The notes beneath the pieces were generated by a model. That model worked only from the letters and a program-made list of their open reading frames with translations, ran no database searches and had not been told where the DNA came from. DNA of 14,968 nt, taken from positions 1 to 14,968 of the forward strand of contig JAOAGX010000020.1 in NCBI GenBank assembly GCA_026415535.1, read 5' to 3'. Source of the stretch: Armatimonadota bacterium (lineage in GTDB: Bacteria; Armatimonadota; UBA5829). Of the stretch, positions 7,228-13,726 are shown piece by piece (within the stretch, counting starts at the first letter, position 1; every line of letters begins with the position of its first letter). Made by a program: the position numbers and the translations under genes.

Positions 7228-8493
7228 TCATAGCTCGAACCATTCCCTTTGGTACATAACCTTGCTGCCTGTCATCACGGCCTCGTTGGCTTTGATTGAT
7301 ACGACTGCAGCCTGATAACCTTCGACGGCCCCGCACACCGGCTTAGAGTTTTCTCGAATACTCCGGACGAAGTTCTCAAGTGCGCAATAGACCGGCTCTT
7401 TCTCTGGCGCCACTGATCCTTCTTTTCCAGGCTCTCTACCTTCGGCCAATATCTTGGTCGCGTCCACAATCATACAAATACCGGTCTCCTCAAAGCAGAC
7501 CTCCTTGCGCGCGTAAACTTCCCAGCCCAAAAGCGGTGAGTCGGCCTCTTTGATCATCCAGCCACGGTTCTCTCGCAACGCCAGGCTCGAATCGCTTCCC
7601 TGAAAAAGTGTGTAATCGGCGCTGAATGAATTGACCTGGGTAGCCATATAAACCATTCGCACGTTGCCCGGATATTCAATCACGCACTGAACCGTATCCG
7701 GCACATCGCGGCCGTCTTTCCAGTGAATGATTGCTCCAAACCCTACGGCGGATACCGGTAAAGCACCGAGATACCAATTGACCAAGTCGATCTGATGAAT
7801 CCCCTGCTCTCCGATAAGGCCGGTAGATGTGGCTTTGTATAGACGCCAGTTTAGCTCCTTCTCGCGCTCGGCGTCCGGTGCCATCTTCCGGCCCTCATGC
7901 TTTTTGTTTGATTGCCCATAAGCCTGCGCGGTTTTTCCGAGACAGCCACTGCGCACAAATTTCTCAACGTGTCTATAAAGCAGGTTAGAGCGCCCTTGCA
8001 ATCCTACCTGAAAAACTTTGCTCGACCCCTTTCCCGCAAGCGCGATTTCTCTGGCATCTTCGACCGTCACCGCAAGCGGCGCTTCGCAATAGACGTGCTT
8101 ACCGGCAGCTATCGAGTCGAGAGCAATTTGCTTGTGGAGATAAGAAGGTGTCGCGATGATTACCGCCTCGACGTCTTTCGATTCAAGTAGTCTGCGATAG
8201 TCCGTATGCGCAGCCGCATCCGGAGCAGTCTTCTTAGCACGGTCGAGGTACGGCTGGTATACGTCACAAATTGCCACAAGCTTGGCCGAAGGCATTTTCG
8301 CTAACGTGGTTGCCAGTTGCCTGCCCCACGCTCCGACGCCTATAAGGCCTATTGAAACTGGCGGACCGGGAATAGGCTTTTCCTCGGCCTTGCCTCCTTC
8401 GGCGGCTTGCAACGTATCGGTCGTTAACAATAGAAAAGCCCCCGCCAATGCCCCCTTGAGAAACTCACGACGGTCGAACACAAAATCGCTCAT
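7228..8493 (-). CDS. Tat-exported Gfo/Idh/MocA family oxidoreductase, EAP variant
   Basis: A 421-aa paralogue of the following gene. The Tat signal is DRREFLKGALAGAFLLLTT (residues 7-25). The Rossmann motif is GVGAWGRQL (52-60), and ICDVYQPYL and IIATPSYLHKQIALD follow in the usual order. Where the family has Glu-Lys-Pro, this protein has Glu-Ala-Pro (YCEAPLA, EAP at 137-139), so the usual catalytic lysine is absent. The C-terminal domain retains GLIGEQGIHQIDLVNWYLG, the family's His-containing active-site helix. The ATG at 8493 is preceded by GGAG at 7 nt. It stands first in a likely two-gene unit with the EKP-type paralogue. It may bind a substrate without classical catalysis, or use another residue; this is inference. 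Confidence 0.88.
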   Translation of the reverse strand: MSDFVFDRREFLKGALAGAFLLLTTDTLQAAEGGKAEEKPIPGPPVSIGLIGVGAWGRQLATTLAKMPSAKLVAICDVYQPYLDRAKKTAPDAAAHTDYRRLLESKDVEAVIIATPSYLHKQIALDSIAAGKHVYCEAPLAVTVEDAREIALAGKGSSKVFQVGLQGRSNLLYRHVEKFVRSGCLGKTAQAYGQSNKKHEGRKMAPDAEREKELNWRLYKATSTGLIGEQGIHQIDLVNWYLGALPVSAVGFGAIIHWKDGRDVPDTVQCVIEYPGNVRMVYMATQVNSFSADYTLFQGSDSSLALRENRGWMIKEADSPLLGWEVYARKEVCFEETGICMIVDATKILAEGREPGKEGSVAPEKEPVYCALENFVRSIRENSKPVCGAVEGYQAAVVSIKANEAVMTGSKVMYQREWFEL

Positions 8494-8510
8494 TTGATCG
8501 CTCCAACAAA

Positions 8511-8538
8511 CGGGGGCGGCACACTTCTTCCGCCCCCG
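8511..8538 (-). terminator. Likely Rho-independent terminator of the electron-transfer operon
   Basis: A perfect 9-bp GC-only inverted repeat (CGGGGGCGG at 8511-8519 with CCGCCCCCG at 8530-8538) has a 10-nt loop. Read on the minus strand it is followed by TTTGTTGG. It lies about 85 bp after the stop of the flavoprotein gene and just before the Shine-Dalgarno of the next gene, so it could end the upstream operon. The short T-tract leaves attenuation of the downstream gene as an alternative. Confidence 0.6.
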
Positions 8539-8624
8539 GTGGTCTCCCTACCTACCCATTATCAGCATGACGCAGCAACTCCTGCCCTAGCACCCAGTGT
8601 GCCCGGATTCACACCGCTATCTAA

Positions 8625-9479
8625 CTAAAATTCCGGAGGCAGGTCTTTGATCTGCGCGTTACTGAATACGGGACCGTCGATGCAGACAAATTTACTGCCA
8701 ATATTGCAGCGGCCACACTTACCGATGCCGCACTTCATTTTCATCTCGAGTGTCGTATAGATCTGATCGTCAGTAAACCCTAGATTCGCAAACTCCGGCA
8801 GAATATACTTAATCATAATCGGCGGTCCGCATGTGATTGCGATGGTGTTGTCTGGCTTAGGCGCAAGCTCCCTCAGGTAACCCGGAACGTGGCCGACGTG
8901 ACCATTCCAATCGTCGTCACCCTGATCAACAGTGAGGTAGAGCTTACCTCTGGTGTTCCAGTCATCGAACTCGTACTTGTAACACAAATCCCCAGGAGTG
9001 CGAGCACCATATATGGTTGTGATCTCGCCGTAGTCAGAACGGTTGTCCAGACAAAAGTTCAGCAGCGAACGCATAGGAGCCATGCCTATACCGCCTCCAG
9101 CAAACAGCAGGTTCTTGCCCTTCCACTCCTCGTATGGGAAGTGATTGCCTAAAGGTGCTCGTATACCTATGATTTGGCCTTCGTACATTTCGTGCAGCGC
9201 GGCGGTGACCGACCCAACCCGTTTTACCGAGAACTCTACGAACCCCTTTCGAGTCGGCGTCGACGTCAAACAGAAAGTCGCTTCCCCAACCCCGAATACC
9301 GACACAATCTGGAACTGACCGGGCTCGTACGTAAAACTCTCCCGATAGGCCTCGTCAAGAAACACGGCCCGAAAAGTTTTGGTATCCCATGTCTCGTCAA
9401 TGATCTTCTCGATGACTGCGAGTTGTGGTTCGTAGGGATTTGCGATTGTGGTTGTTCTCTCGGGTTGTGTATTGATCAT
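8625..9479 (-). CDS. FAD/NAD(P)-binding oxidoreductase subunit (FlxA / HydG / AsrB-like)
   Basis: The 284-aa NAD(P)H-side flavoprotein of the locus, belonging to the ferredoxin-NADP reductase superfamily in the sulfhydrogenase gamma / anaerobic sulfite reductase B group. Visible are YEPGQFQIVSVFGVGEA (51-67), FSVKRVGSVTAALH (83-96), GIRAPLGNHFP (105-115), the nucleotide-binding GGGIGMAP (128-135) and CGPPIMIK (217-224). A C-terminal Fe-S motif has Cys250, Cys255, Cys258 and Cys266 (KCGIGKCGRCNIG). It probably exchanges electrons between NAD(P)H and the neighbouring Fe-S proteins. The ATG at 9479 with GGAAG close upstream is preferred over a GTG at 9494. It is the last gene before the putative terminator; a 144-bp spacer separates it from the preceding gene. 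Confidence 0.88.
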   Translation of the reverse strand: MINTQPERTTTIANPYEPQLAVIEKIIDETWDTKTFRAVFLDEAYRESFTYEPGQFQIVSVFGVGEATFCLTSTPTRKGFVEFSVKRVGSVTAALHEMYEGQIIGIRAPLGNHFPYEEWKGKNLLFAGGGIGMAPMRSLLNFCLDNRSDYGEITTIYGARTPGDLCYKYEFDDWNTRGKLYLTVDQGDDDWNGHVGHVPGYLRELAPKPDNTIAITCGPPIMIKYILPEFANLGFTDDQIYTTLEMKMKCGIGKCGRCNIGSKFVCIDGPVFSNAQIKDLPPEF

Positions 9480-9623
9480 AGTCTTCCGATACACCTCGTT
9501 GCCGCTAATCCTCGTGCGATCAGTGCCTTGCCCTTATTCGGACAGTTTCATTCGGCTTATTCTACTGCACCTAATCGGAAATGTTTTTACTAACTTAACT
9601 CCTCTGCTCCCGCCTATAATGGT

Positions 9624-10658
9624 CTACTTGGAAACTGGTTCGGGCTGGTTACCAGCGCATACGCGGCACAGCACTTCCCGAATGTCCACGTTTACGGGGC
9701 ACAGTTCAACACATCTCCCGCAACCCGTGCAGCCAACTACGCCAAATTGCTCGTGCTGATACTTGAACTTGTGCATCAGCCTTTGGCGCGAGCGCGGGAG
9801 CTGCTCGGATCTCGGGTTGTGGCCGGCACCCATCAAAGTGAAGTCCTCAAACTGGCAAGTGTCACGGCAGCGGTATCGTTCTACGCAAGTCCCACAGACC
9901 TCGTCCTGAATGTCGAAGCACGAGCAACTAGGACACATATAGCTACACATACCGCAGGCAACGCATTTGGCCGCAATTTCCTCCCAAACCGAGTTGTCCC
10001 ATTCGAGCCGATTGTAAAGCTTCTCGTCGGCAAACGGCAGTATGTTGTGCGTTTTGAAACGCTCCCACAGACCGTTTTTGGCAGCAATATCCTCTTCGGT
10101 AGGATCGGCAAGACCTTCGACAATCGACTCGCCCCTCTCGGACGTAACCTCGACGTAAAACCTGTCACCCAAATCGTACATGATCGCGTCTACGTTGGGC
10201 TTCCACGTCTCAACGTCATCCGTGGACCCGCAGAACCAGCTCCACCGCATCTCGGCAGGGATCACCGCAACAATCATCGTGTTTTCACGACGAGCGGCGT
10301 AGTAGGGATCCTTAAAAGGCTCCTCCAGGAACACTCGGTCGAGCACCTGAATCGCCTGAGCGTCCGGCAGCCACACACCAAGCATAACGCGCGGTTTATC
10401 CTCGGGAATCATCGACTCGATCTTCGTCTCGCCTCCGGTCTGCCTAACTCTAAGCAGCACCTCGTACCGAGGCAACAAATAATCTTTCGGCGGCATCATC
10501 ATCCGCGAACCATCGAGGATAGGTTTGTCGCCGGGTGAGAGTTCCTTAAATTCCGCCGGAGCATCCTTGCGCTCCATCGGCGCAACGACTGTGAACTTGC
10601 TCATCAGCCTCTGCAGAAACTCCGGGATCTTATCTTTTGCTAAAATCTTATCAGCCAT
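9624..10658 (-). CDS. 4Fe-4S dicluster electron-transfer protein (HydB / AsrA-like)
   Basis: A 344-aa cytoplasmic Fe-S protein of the sulfhydrogenase beta / anaerobic sulfite reductase A type, the usual partner of the HydG-like flavoprotein that follows. The C-terminal third carries two 4Fe-4S motifs: Cys232, 235, 238 and 242 in CVACGMCSYMCPSC, and Cys310, 313, 316 and 320 in CTGCGRCVELCPVNVDI. Extra cysteines at 245, 247, 255, 258, 264 and 268 may bind further metal. The N-terminal 200 residues have conserved-looking blocks (DYLLPRYEVLL, MIVAVIPAEMRWSWFCG) and no membrane segment. The ATG at 10658 follows AGAGG by 7 nt. In the Desulfovibrio FlxABCD-HdrABC scheme it would correspond to one of the FlxB/FlxC subunits; I am not certain which. 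Confidence 0.85.
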   Translation of the reverse strand: MADKILAKDKIPEFLQRLMSKFTVVAPMERKDAPAEFKELSPGDKPILDGSRMMMPPKDYLLPRYEVLLRVRQTGGETKIESMIPEDKPRVMLGVWLPDAQAIQVLDRVFLEEPFKDPYYAARRENTMIVAVIPAEMRWSWFCGSTDDVETWKPNVDAIMYDLGDRFYVEVTSERGESIVEGLADPTEEDIAAKNGLWERFKTHNILPFADEKLYNRLEWDNSVWEEIAAKCVACGMCSYMCPSCSCFDIQDEVCGTCVERYRCRDTCQFEDFTLMGAGHNPRSEQLPRSRQRLMHKFKYQHEQFGVVGCTGCGRCVELCPVNVDIREVLCRVCAGNQPEPVSK

Positions 10659-10752
10659 AGGAAAGCCTCTGAATCATGAAATCCCGAAAACGCGAAACCC
10701 GCATTTTTATTTCTGGCCTTCGCCCATCTCGCGCTTTCTCGATCAAAAAACG
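10659..10752. other. Spacer with imperfect inverted repeat inside the operon
   Basis: The spacer between two Fe-S genes holds GAAAACGCGA (10686-10695) facing TCGCGCTTTC (10729-10738), ten base pairs with one mismatch and a 33-nt loop. There is no T-tract in a position that would make a standard terminator. It could be an mRNA processing or stability structure. Confidence 0.35.
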
Positions 10753-10769
10753 TCACTCTGAGCGATGCG
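10751..10769 (+). repeat. Decayed element overlapping a gene end
   Basis: CGTCACTCTGAGCGATGCG matches the first 19 bases of the canonical GAA-loop element with two differences. It covers the last codons and stop of the Fe-S protein gene that ends at 10753. Confidence 0.65.
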
Positions 10770-11700
10770 CTGGGTCAACATCGGACTCGCGGAATGTTCC
10801 GAGCAAAGGGGCCTCTTCGTCCGGGTCACCGGCTTCGTAATCGTATTTCTCCTTGACAATCTTGGCCATCTCGCGCGCGAGTTCGGCCACTGGTATTCCC
10901 ACCGGGCATACGCGCTCACACTCGCCGCACTGAATGCACCTTCCGGCCAGATGCATCGCACGCGTGGCGTGGAACATCCAGTTCTCCTCGGGCGTTGCTT
11001 TCTTGGCGGTCCACTTTGGCTCGATACGATCGGCGAAACACGCCTCGCAATAGCAATTCGGACACACCTGCCGGCACGCATAGCAGCGAATACACTTGGA
11101 AAACTGCTCCGACCAATACTTCCGCCGCTCCTCAGGCAGCTCGGACAACCCACACACTCTGAGTTCCGACGGGGGAACCGCTTCGCCGAGCTTCACATCG
11201 TATATGGCCGGCTCGCGTTTCGTGCACAAAAGACACATATCACGAAGGCAGTCAGAACACGAAAGCAAATGCTCGCCGGAAACGGTCGTAACCCTAAGCC
11301 CATCCGCAACCCACTCAATCGCGGTAACATCTTGCAAGCGAAAATCTTGATCTTCCAGATTGGCTGCGTCCACCACGCCCCCGCATCCCAATCCGATAAT
11401 AAACAGATTTTCTCGCTTGACCTGGTTCTCCTGGATTAGCGCGACAATTGAGCGGATATCGCAAGGCTTAGCTACTATACCAACCTTCTTGTCCTTAGCC
11501 ATCCTAGGCAAGTAAACCGCCAGGTTGTTCACGCAAGCTGGATTCCACACCAGCTTGTCCACGTCTTCCGGCTTCGTGATGAATACCGGTGTGGTCCTGA
11601 ATGGCACGCTTCCCGCGCCCCAGCCGACGATTACTTCAGCAGCCCCGCTTTCGAGCGCTTTTCTTGCTTCTTCTCGTATTCTGGTTTCTATTTCTGACAT
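10753..11700 (-). CDS. FrhB-like / 4Fe-4S electron-transfer protein (Flx-type)
   Basis: A 315-aa soluble protein with an N-terminal region resembling the coenzyme F420 hydrogenase/dehydrogenase beta (FrhB/FdhB) family: KVGIVAKPCDIRSIVALIQENQV (72-94) and NLFIIGLGC (98-106). A four-cysteine cluster at 148, 151, 156 and 159 follows. The C-terminal half is ferredoxin-like: CIRCYACRQVCPNC (203-216, then Cys218 and Cys221) and CIQCGECERVCPVGIP (255-270). It probably relays electrons between the HydB-like protein and MvhD/HdrA. The ATG at 11700 follows GGAAGG by 6 nt. The last residues (AHRSE) and the TGA stop are written in a decayed dispersed element, so the original C-terminus may have been altered. 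A 446-bp repeat-filled gap separates it from the upstream mvhD. Confidence 0.85.
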   Translation of the reverse strand: MSEIETRIREEARKALESGAAEVIVGWGAGSVPFRTTPVFITKPEDVDKLVWNPACVNNLAVYLPRMAKDKKVGIVAKPCDIRSIVALIQENQVKRENLFIIGLGCGGVVDAANLEDQDFRLQDVTAIEWVADGLRVTTVSGEHLLSCSDCLRDMCLLCTKREPAIYDVKLGEAVPPSELRVCGLSELPEERRKYWSEQFSKCIRCYACRQVCPNCYCEACFADRIEPKWTAKKATPEENWMFHATRAMHLAGRCIQCGECERVCPVGIPVAELAREMAKIVKEKYDYEAGDPDEEAPLLGTFRESDVDPAHRSE

Positions 11701-11778
11701 TTGATGCCTTCCGATTGTGGGTTATAAGTCACACTCTGGGTTTATCGATAACTCTGGCTGTTGAGGCGTTTCGGAAAC

Positions 11779-12101
11779 AATTTCCCGAAACACCGATCGT
11801 TATTTCGCGCACCAACCGTCATTCCGAACACCAATCGCCACTCTAAAAACCGGCCACCATTCTAAGACTGGTTATTAATTTGAGCACCGGTCTTTACTCT
11901 AAGCTCTGATCGTCATTATGAGCGCCACTCACCATTCTAAACGTCTGACCATCATTCAGAGCGCTGGTCATTATTCTGAACTCTGATCGTCATTATAAGC
12001 GCCAGTCGTCACTCTGAGCGCCAGTCGTCACTCTGAACACTATTCGTCATTCTGAACGCCAGTCGCCATTCTGAACACTATTCGTCATTCTGAACGCCAG
12101 T
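11779..12101. repeat. Long 19-bp tandem array decaying away from an intact element
   Basis: About 17 units, nearly all 19 bp. Units nearest the element are almost canonical (CGTCATTCTGAACGCCAGT at 12083-12101 and at 12045-12063). Units further left keep a CATTCT-like core but drift (11873-11891, 11779-11797), and traces may continue to about 11727. In the right part the tails alternate GCCAGT/CACTATT, giving a 38-bp higher-order repeat; a block with CTCTGAT tails recurs 77 bp apart (11892-11929 and 11969-12006). The array ends exactly at the start of the element at 12102. Confidence 0.92.
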
Positions 12102-12128
12102 CGTCATTCTGAGCGAAGCGAAGAATCT
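12102..12128 (+). repeat. Dispersed hairpin element, intact
   Basis: Begins CGTCATTCTGAGC and ends GCGAAGAATCT with a GAA loop. It directly continues the phase of the 19-bp array on its left and lies 18 bp from the mvhD stop. Confidence 0.93.
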
Positions 12129-12146
12129 CACATCATTAAGAACCAG

Positions 12147-12632
12147 TCACCGAGCCGCTACACCCTCGAATGGTCCCAGTTCTCTTATATGCTTGGTGAA
12201 CTCCTGAACAAGCTCGGCAAACCGGTTACCTTCGGATGCCGAAACCCACTCGAAATGGAACCGCTCTTCGGGAATGCCAAGCAGCTTCAACAGCTCTTGG
12301 ACAAGAGTGATCCGACGGCGAGCATAGTAGTTGCCCTTGGCGTAGTGGCAGTCGCCCGGGTGACACCCCAGAACCATTACTCCGTCGAAGCCCTTTTGAA
12401 ACGCTTTCAGGACAAACATCGGATCCACTCGCCCCGAGCACGGCACTCGCACGATGCGGATCGTCTCGGGATAGTGCAGACGTGAGCTACCCGCAAGATC
12501 AGCCCCGGCATAGCTGCACCAGTTGCAAAGTATCCCGAGTATCACCGGCTGCCACGCGCGCTTTTGCTCGACCGCCGCCTCGGCTTTTTCTTTGTCGATC
12601 TTCTCTTCAACAACAGCAGTTTCTTCGCCCAT
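12147..12632 (-). CDS. mvhD: MvhD / FlxD-type [2Fe-2S] electron-transfer subunit
   Basis: A 161-aa protein of the methyl-viologen-reducing hydrogenase delta family, which hands electrons from a dehydrogenase or hydrogenase to HdrA. Signature: PVILGILCNWCSYAGADLAG (29-48), IRIVRVPCSGRVDPMFVLKA (58-77), GVMVLGCHPGDCHY (84-97), GNYYARRR (100-107) and FEWVSASEGNRFAE (127-140). Cys36, 39, 65, 90 and 95 are the candidate cluster ligands. A charged Glu/Lys-rich extension of about 25 residues precedes the domain. The start is set at the ATG at 12632, with AGAGGG immediately upstream. A TTG four codons earlier (12644) is possible but lacks a site. Repeat arrays flank it on both sides, so mRNA linking it to neighbours would carry long repeated leaders. 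Confidence 0.92.
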   Translation of the reverse strand: MGEETAVVEEKIDKEKAEAAVEQKRAWQPVILGILCNWCSYAGADLAGSSRLHYPETIRIVRVPCSGRVDPMFVLKAFQKGFDGVMVLGCHPGDCHYAKGNYYARRRITLVQELLKLLGIPEERFHFEWVSASEGNRFAELVQEFTKHIRELGPFEGVAAR

Positions 12633-12650
12633 GTTCCCTCTCAAACCATG

Positions 12651-12764
12651 CTCGTTATGAGCAGAGCCACCTCATTCCGAGCTTACAACCTCATTCTGAG
12701 CTTACCACGTCATTCCGAGCTTACCGCCTCATTATGAACTCACCAAGTCATTCTGAGCTTACCA
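12651..12764. repeat. Tandem array, six 19-bp units
   Basis: Six units of exactly 19 bp beginning at 12651, 12670, 12689, 12708, 12727 and 12746. Examples are CCTCATTCTGAGCTTACCA and CGTCATTCCGAGCTTACCG. The next repeat position, 12765, is the start of an intact element. Each unit is the 5' end of the element (CGTCATTCTGAGC) plus a TTACCA-like tail. Confidence 0.95.
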
Positions 12765-12791
12765 CGTCATTCTGAGCGGAGCGAAGAATCC
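12765..12791 (+). repeat. Dispersed hairpin element, GGA-loop variant
   Basis: Begins CGTCATTCTGAGC and ends GCGAAGAATCC with GGA between. It forms a head-to-head pair with the minus copy at 12816-12843. Confidence 0.93.
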
Positions 12792-12815
12792 CGTGTTTCA
12801 GTAAACCAATGTGTT

Positions 12816-12843
12816 GAGATCCTTCGCTTCGCTCAGGATGACG
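12816..12843 (-). repeat. Dispersed hairpin element, inverted partner with compensated stem
   Basis: GAGATCCTTCGCTTCGC then TCAGGATGACG. Both arms carry the C/G version of the stem pair (ATCCT/AGGAT in plus sense), as in the copy at 545. It starts 24 bp after the plus copy. Confidence 0.93.
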
Positions 12844-12922
12844 TTACCGCCACGACGACGTTGACACCACGATGACATTACCGCCAAGATGACGTTGCCG
12901 CCAGGATGACGTTCCCACACCA
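12838..12922. repeat. Tandem array, five 17-bp units
   Basis: Five units of exactly 17 bp: ATGACGTTACCGCCACG, ACGACGTTGACACCACG, ATGACATTACCGCCAAG, ATGACGTTGCCGCCAGG and ATGACGTTCCCACACCA. The first overlaps the end of the element at 12816-12843. The last ends at the base before the stop-codon complement (12923) of the secreted-protein gene. In the element's own sense a unit reads CGTCATCCTGGCGGCAA, again the element's 5' end plus a local tail. Confidence 0.95.
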
Positions 12923-13726
12923 CTACTTCTCTGCCACATACCCCTTCACCACGTACCCCGGCCTGAGCTCGCTGACGGTGCACGATGCTGCCTCGACCAG
13001 TACCTTTTTACCTCCAGGCCCCTCGGACTCGGCGACGGTCGTCGCAACCTCAAGTTCCTTGACCACCCCGACTCCCTCGGCAATCCAATATACTCCGCGA
13101 CTTCTACCTCCGGTAACAGTAAATGGCTTACCCCACATCTCCATCTTGCCGGTAATGTTGTCGCCTGAGTAGACAACTTTTAGGCAATCCTTGAACGTGC
13201 CGGCAGGAACAGTCACGTTTTCCCTACCGGCTCCCCGAGCCGTCACGGGATTGGTAACCTCACGCTCGCGCATCAAGCCGACTTCCCACGACTTTCCGGC
13301 AACAGCCTCCGCAACATAGTAAAGAAGCGGCGGATCATAGACCTGCTTATCCGGCGTTCTTTCGTCGGACGAATCCGTATAGGTAGAAAGTATTCGTATG
13401 GCGCCATTCTCGCTCGTGATCCTGAGTTCGGAGGAGTCACTGTTCGGTTCTCCGCCTTTCGTTGACCAGGTTCGGGTTGTTTCCTTGTAGTCATAGACAA
13501 CCGGGCTGGCCTTCTCGTCTACTCCCACGATCTCATACACCGACGATCCCGAGCTCGTGTCCCGAAAGGCAGACATTGTCTTGCCATCCATTATGATGCT
13601 GCCGCGAACAAGCTTTACCGTGTCGTACTCCCACCTGTTCCCGACTGCGCATGGTATCGGGCTCATCTCCGCGGTCACTGGGAGTCGGATCGCCAATGCT
13701 AAAGCCGCTATCAGTGCCGCTCTCAA
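12923..13726 (-). CDS. Secreted protein of unrecognised family
   Basis: A 267-aa exported protein. A start at TTG 13726-13724 is preferred because AGGAGG lies 4 nt upstream and the frame then opens with a signal peptide (RAALIAALALAIRLPVTA). The longer open frame to 13915 would merely be a shadow of the preceding gene. The mature part is beta-rich looking, with VGNRWEYD (28-35), VTVPAGTFKDCLKV (171-184) and GVYWIAEGVGVVKEL (211-225). These blocks resemble small secreted proteins annotated as DUF3108- or TapB-like, but I cannot confirm membership. The start overlaps the stop of the upstream membrane-protein gene (TTGA), which implies translational coupling. Its role next to hdrA and mvhD is unknown. 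Confidence 0.72.
   Translation of the reverse strand: MRAALIAALALAIRLPVTAEMSPIPCAVGNRWEYDTVKLVRGSIIMDGKTMSAFRDTSSGSSVYEIVGVDEKASPVVYDYKETTRTWSTKGGEPNSDSSELRITSENGAIRILSTYTDSSDERTPDKQVYDPPLLYYVAEAVAGKSWEVGLMREREVTNPVTARGAGRENVTVPAGTFKDCLKVVYSGDNITGKMEMWGKPFTVTGGRSRGVYWIAEGVGVVKELEVATTVAESEGPGGKKVLVEAASCTVSELRPGYVVKGYVAEK

Larger units (their letters stand above)
11701..12146. other. Large repeat-filled spacer inside the operon
   Basis: A 446-bp gap between mvhD and the FrhB-like gene. Apart from about 40 bp at the right end and about 25 bp next to the downstream gene, it consists of the 19-bp array and one intact element. No gene or promoter could be recognised. Confidence 0.75.

Noticed and set aside
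8571..8624. Possible riboswitch in the spacer before the EAP oxidoreductase
   Set aside because: A GTGTGAATCCGGGCACAC-like stretch on the minus strand looked slightly cobalamin-like, but the required conserved box and pairing pattern were not found.
9747..10538. Long plus-strand open frame antisense to the HydB-like gene
   Set aside because: The protein has no recognisable domain, and the minus-strand frame carries clear 4Fe-4S motifs and a ribosome-binding site. It is a shadow frame.
10765..11439. Plus-strand open frame antisense to the FrhB-like gene
   Set aside because: No motif and no ribosome site; it mirrors a well-supported Fe-S protein gene.
11727..12922. CRISPR array
   Set aside because: Units are 17 or 19 bp and contiguous, with no unique spacers of about 30 bp between conserved repeats, and there are no cas genes in the window.
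12798..12983. Small minus-strand open frame across the 17-bp array
   Set aside because: Its sequence is translated repeat (again ILSEAKDL), with no ribosome site; it overlaps the secreted-protein gene end.
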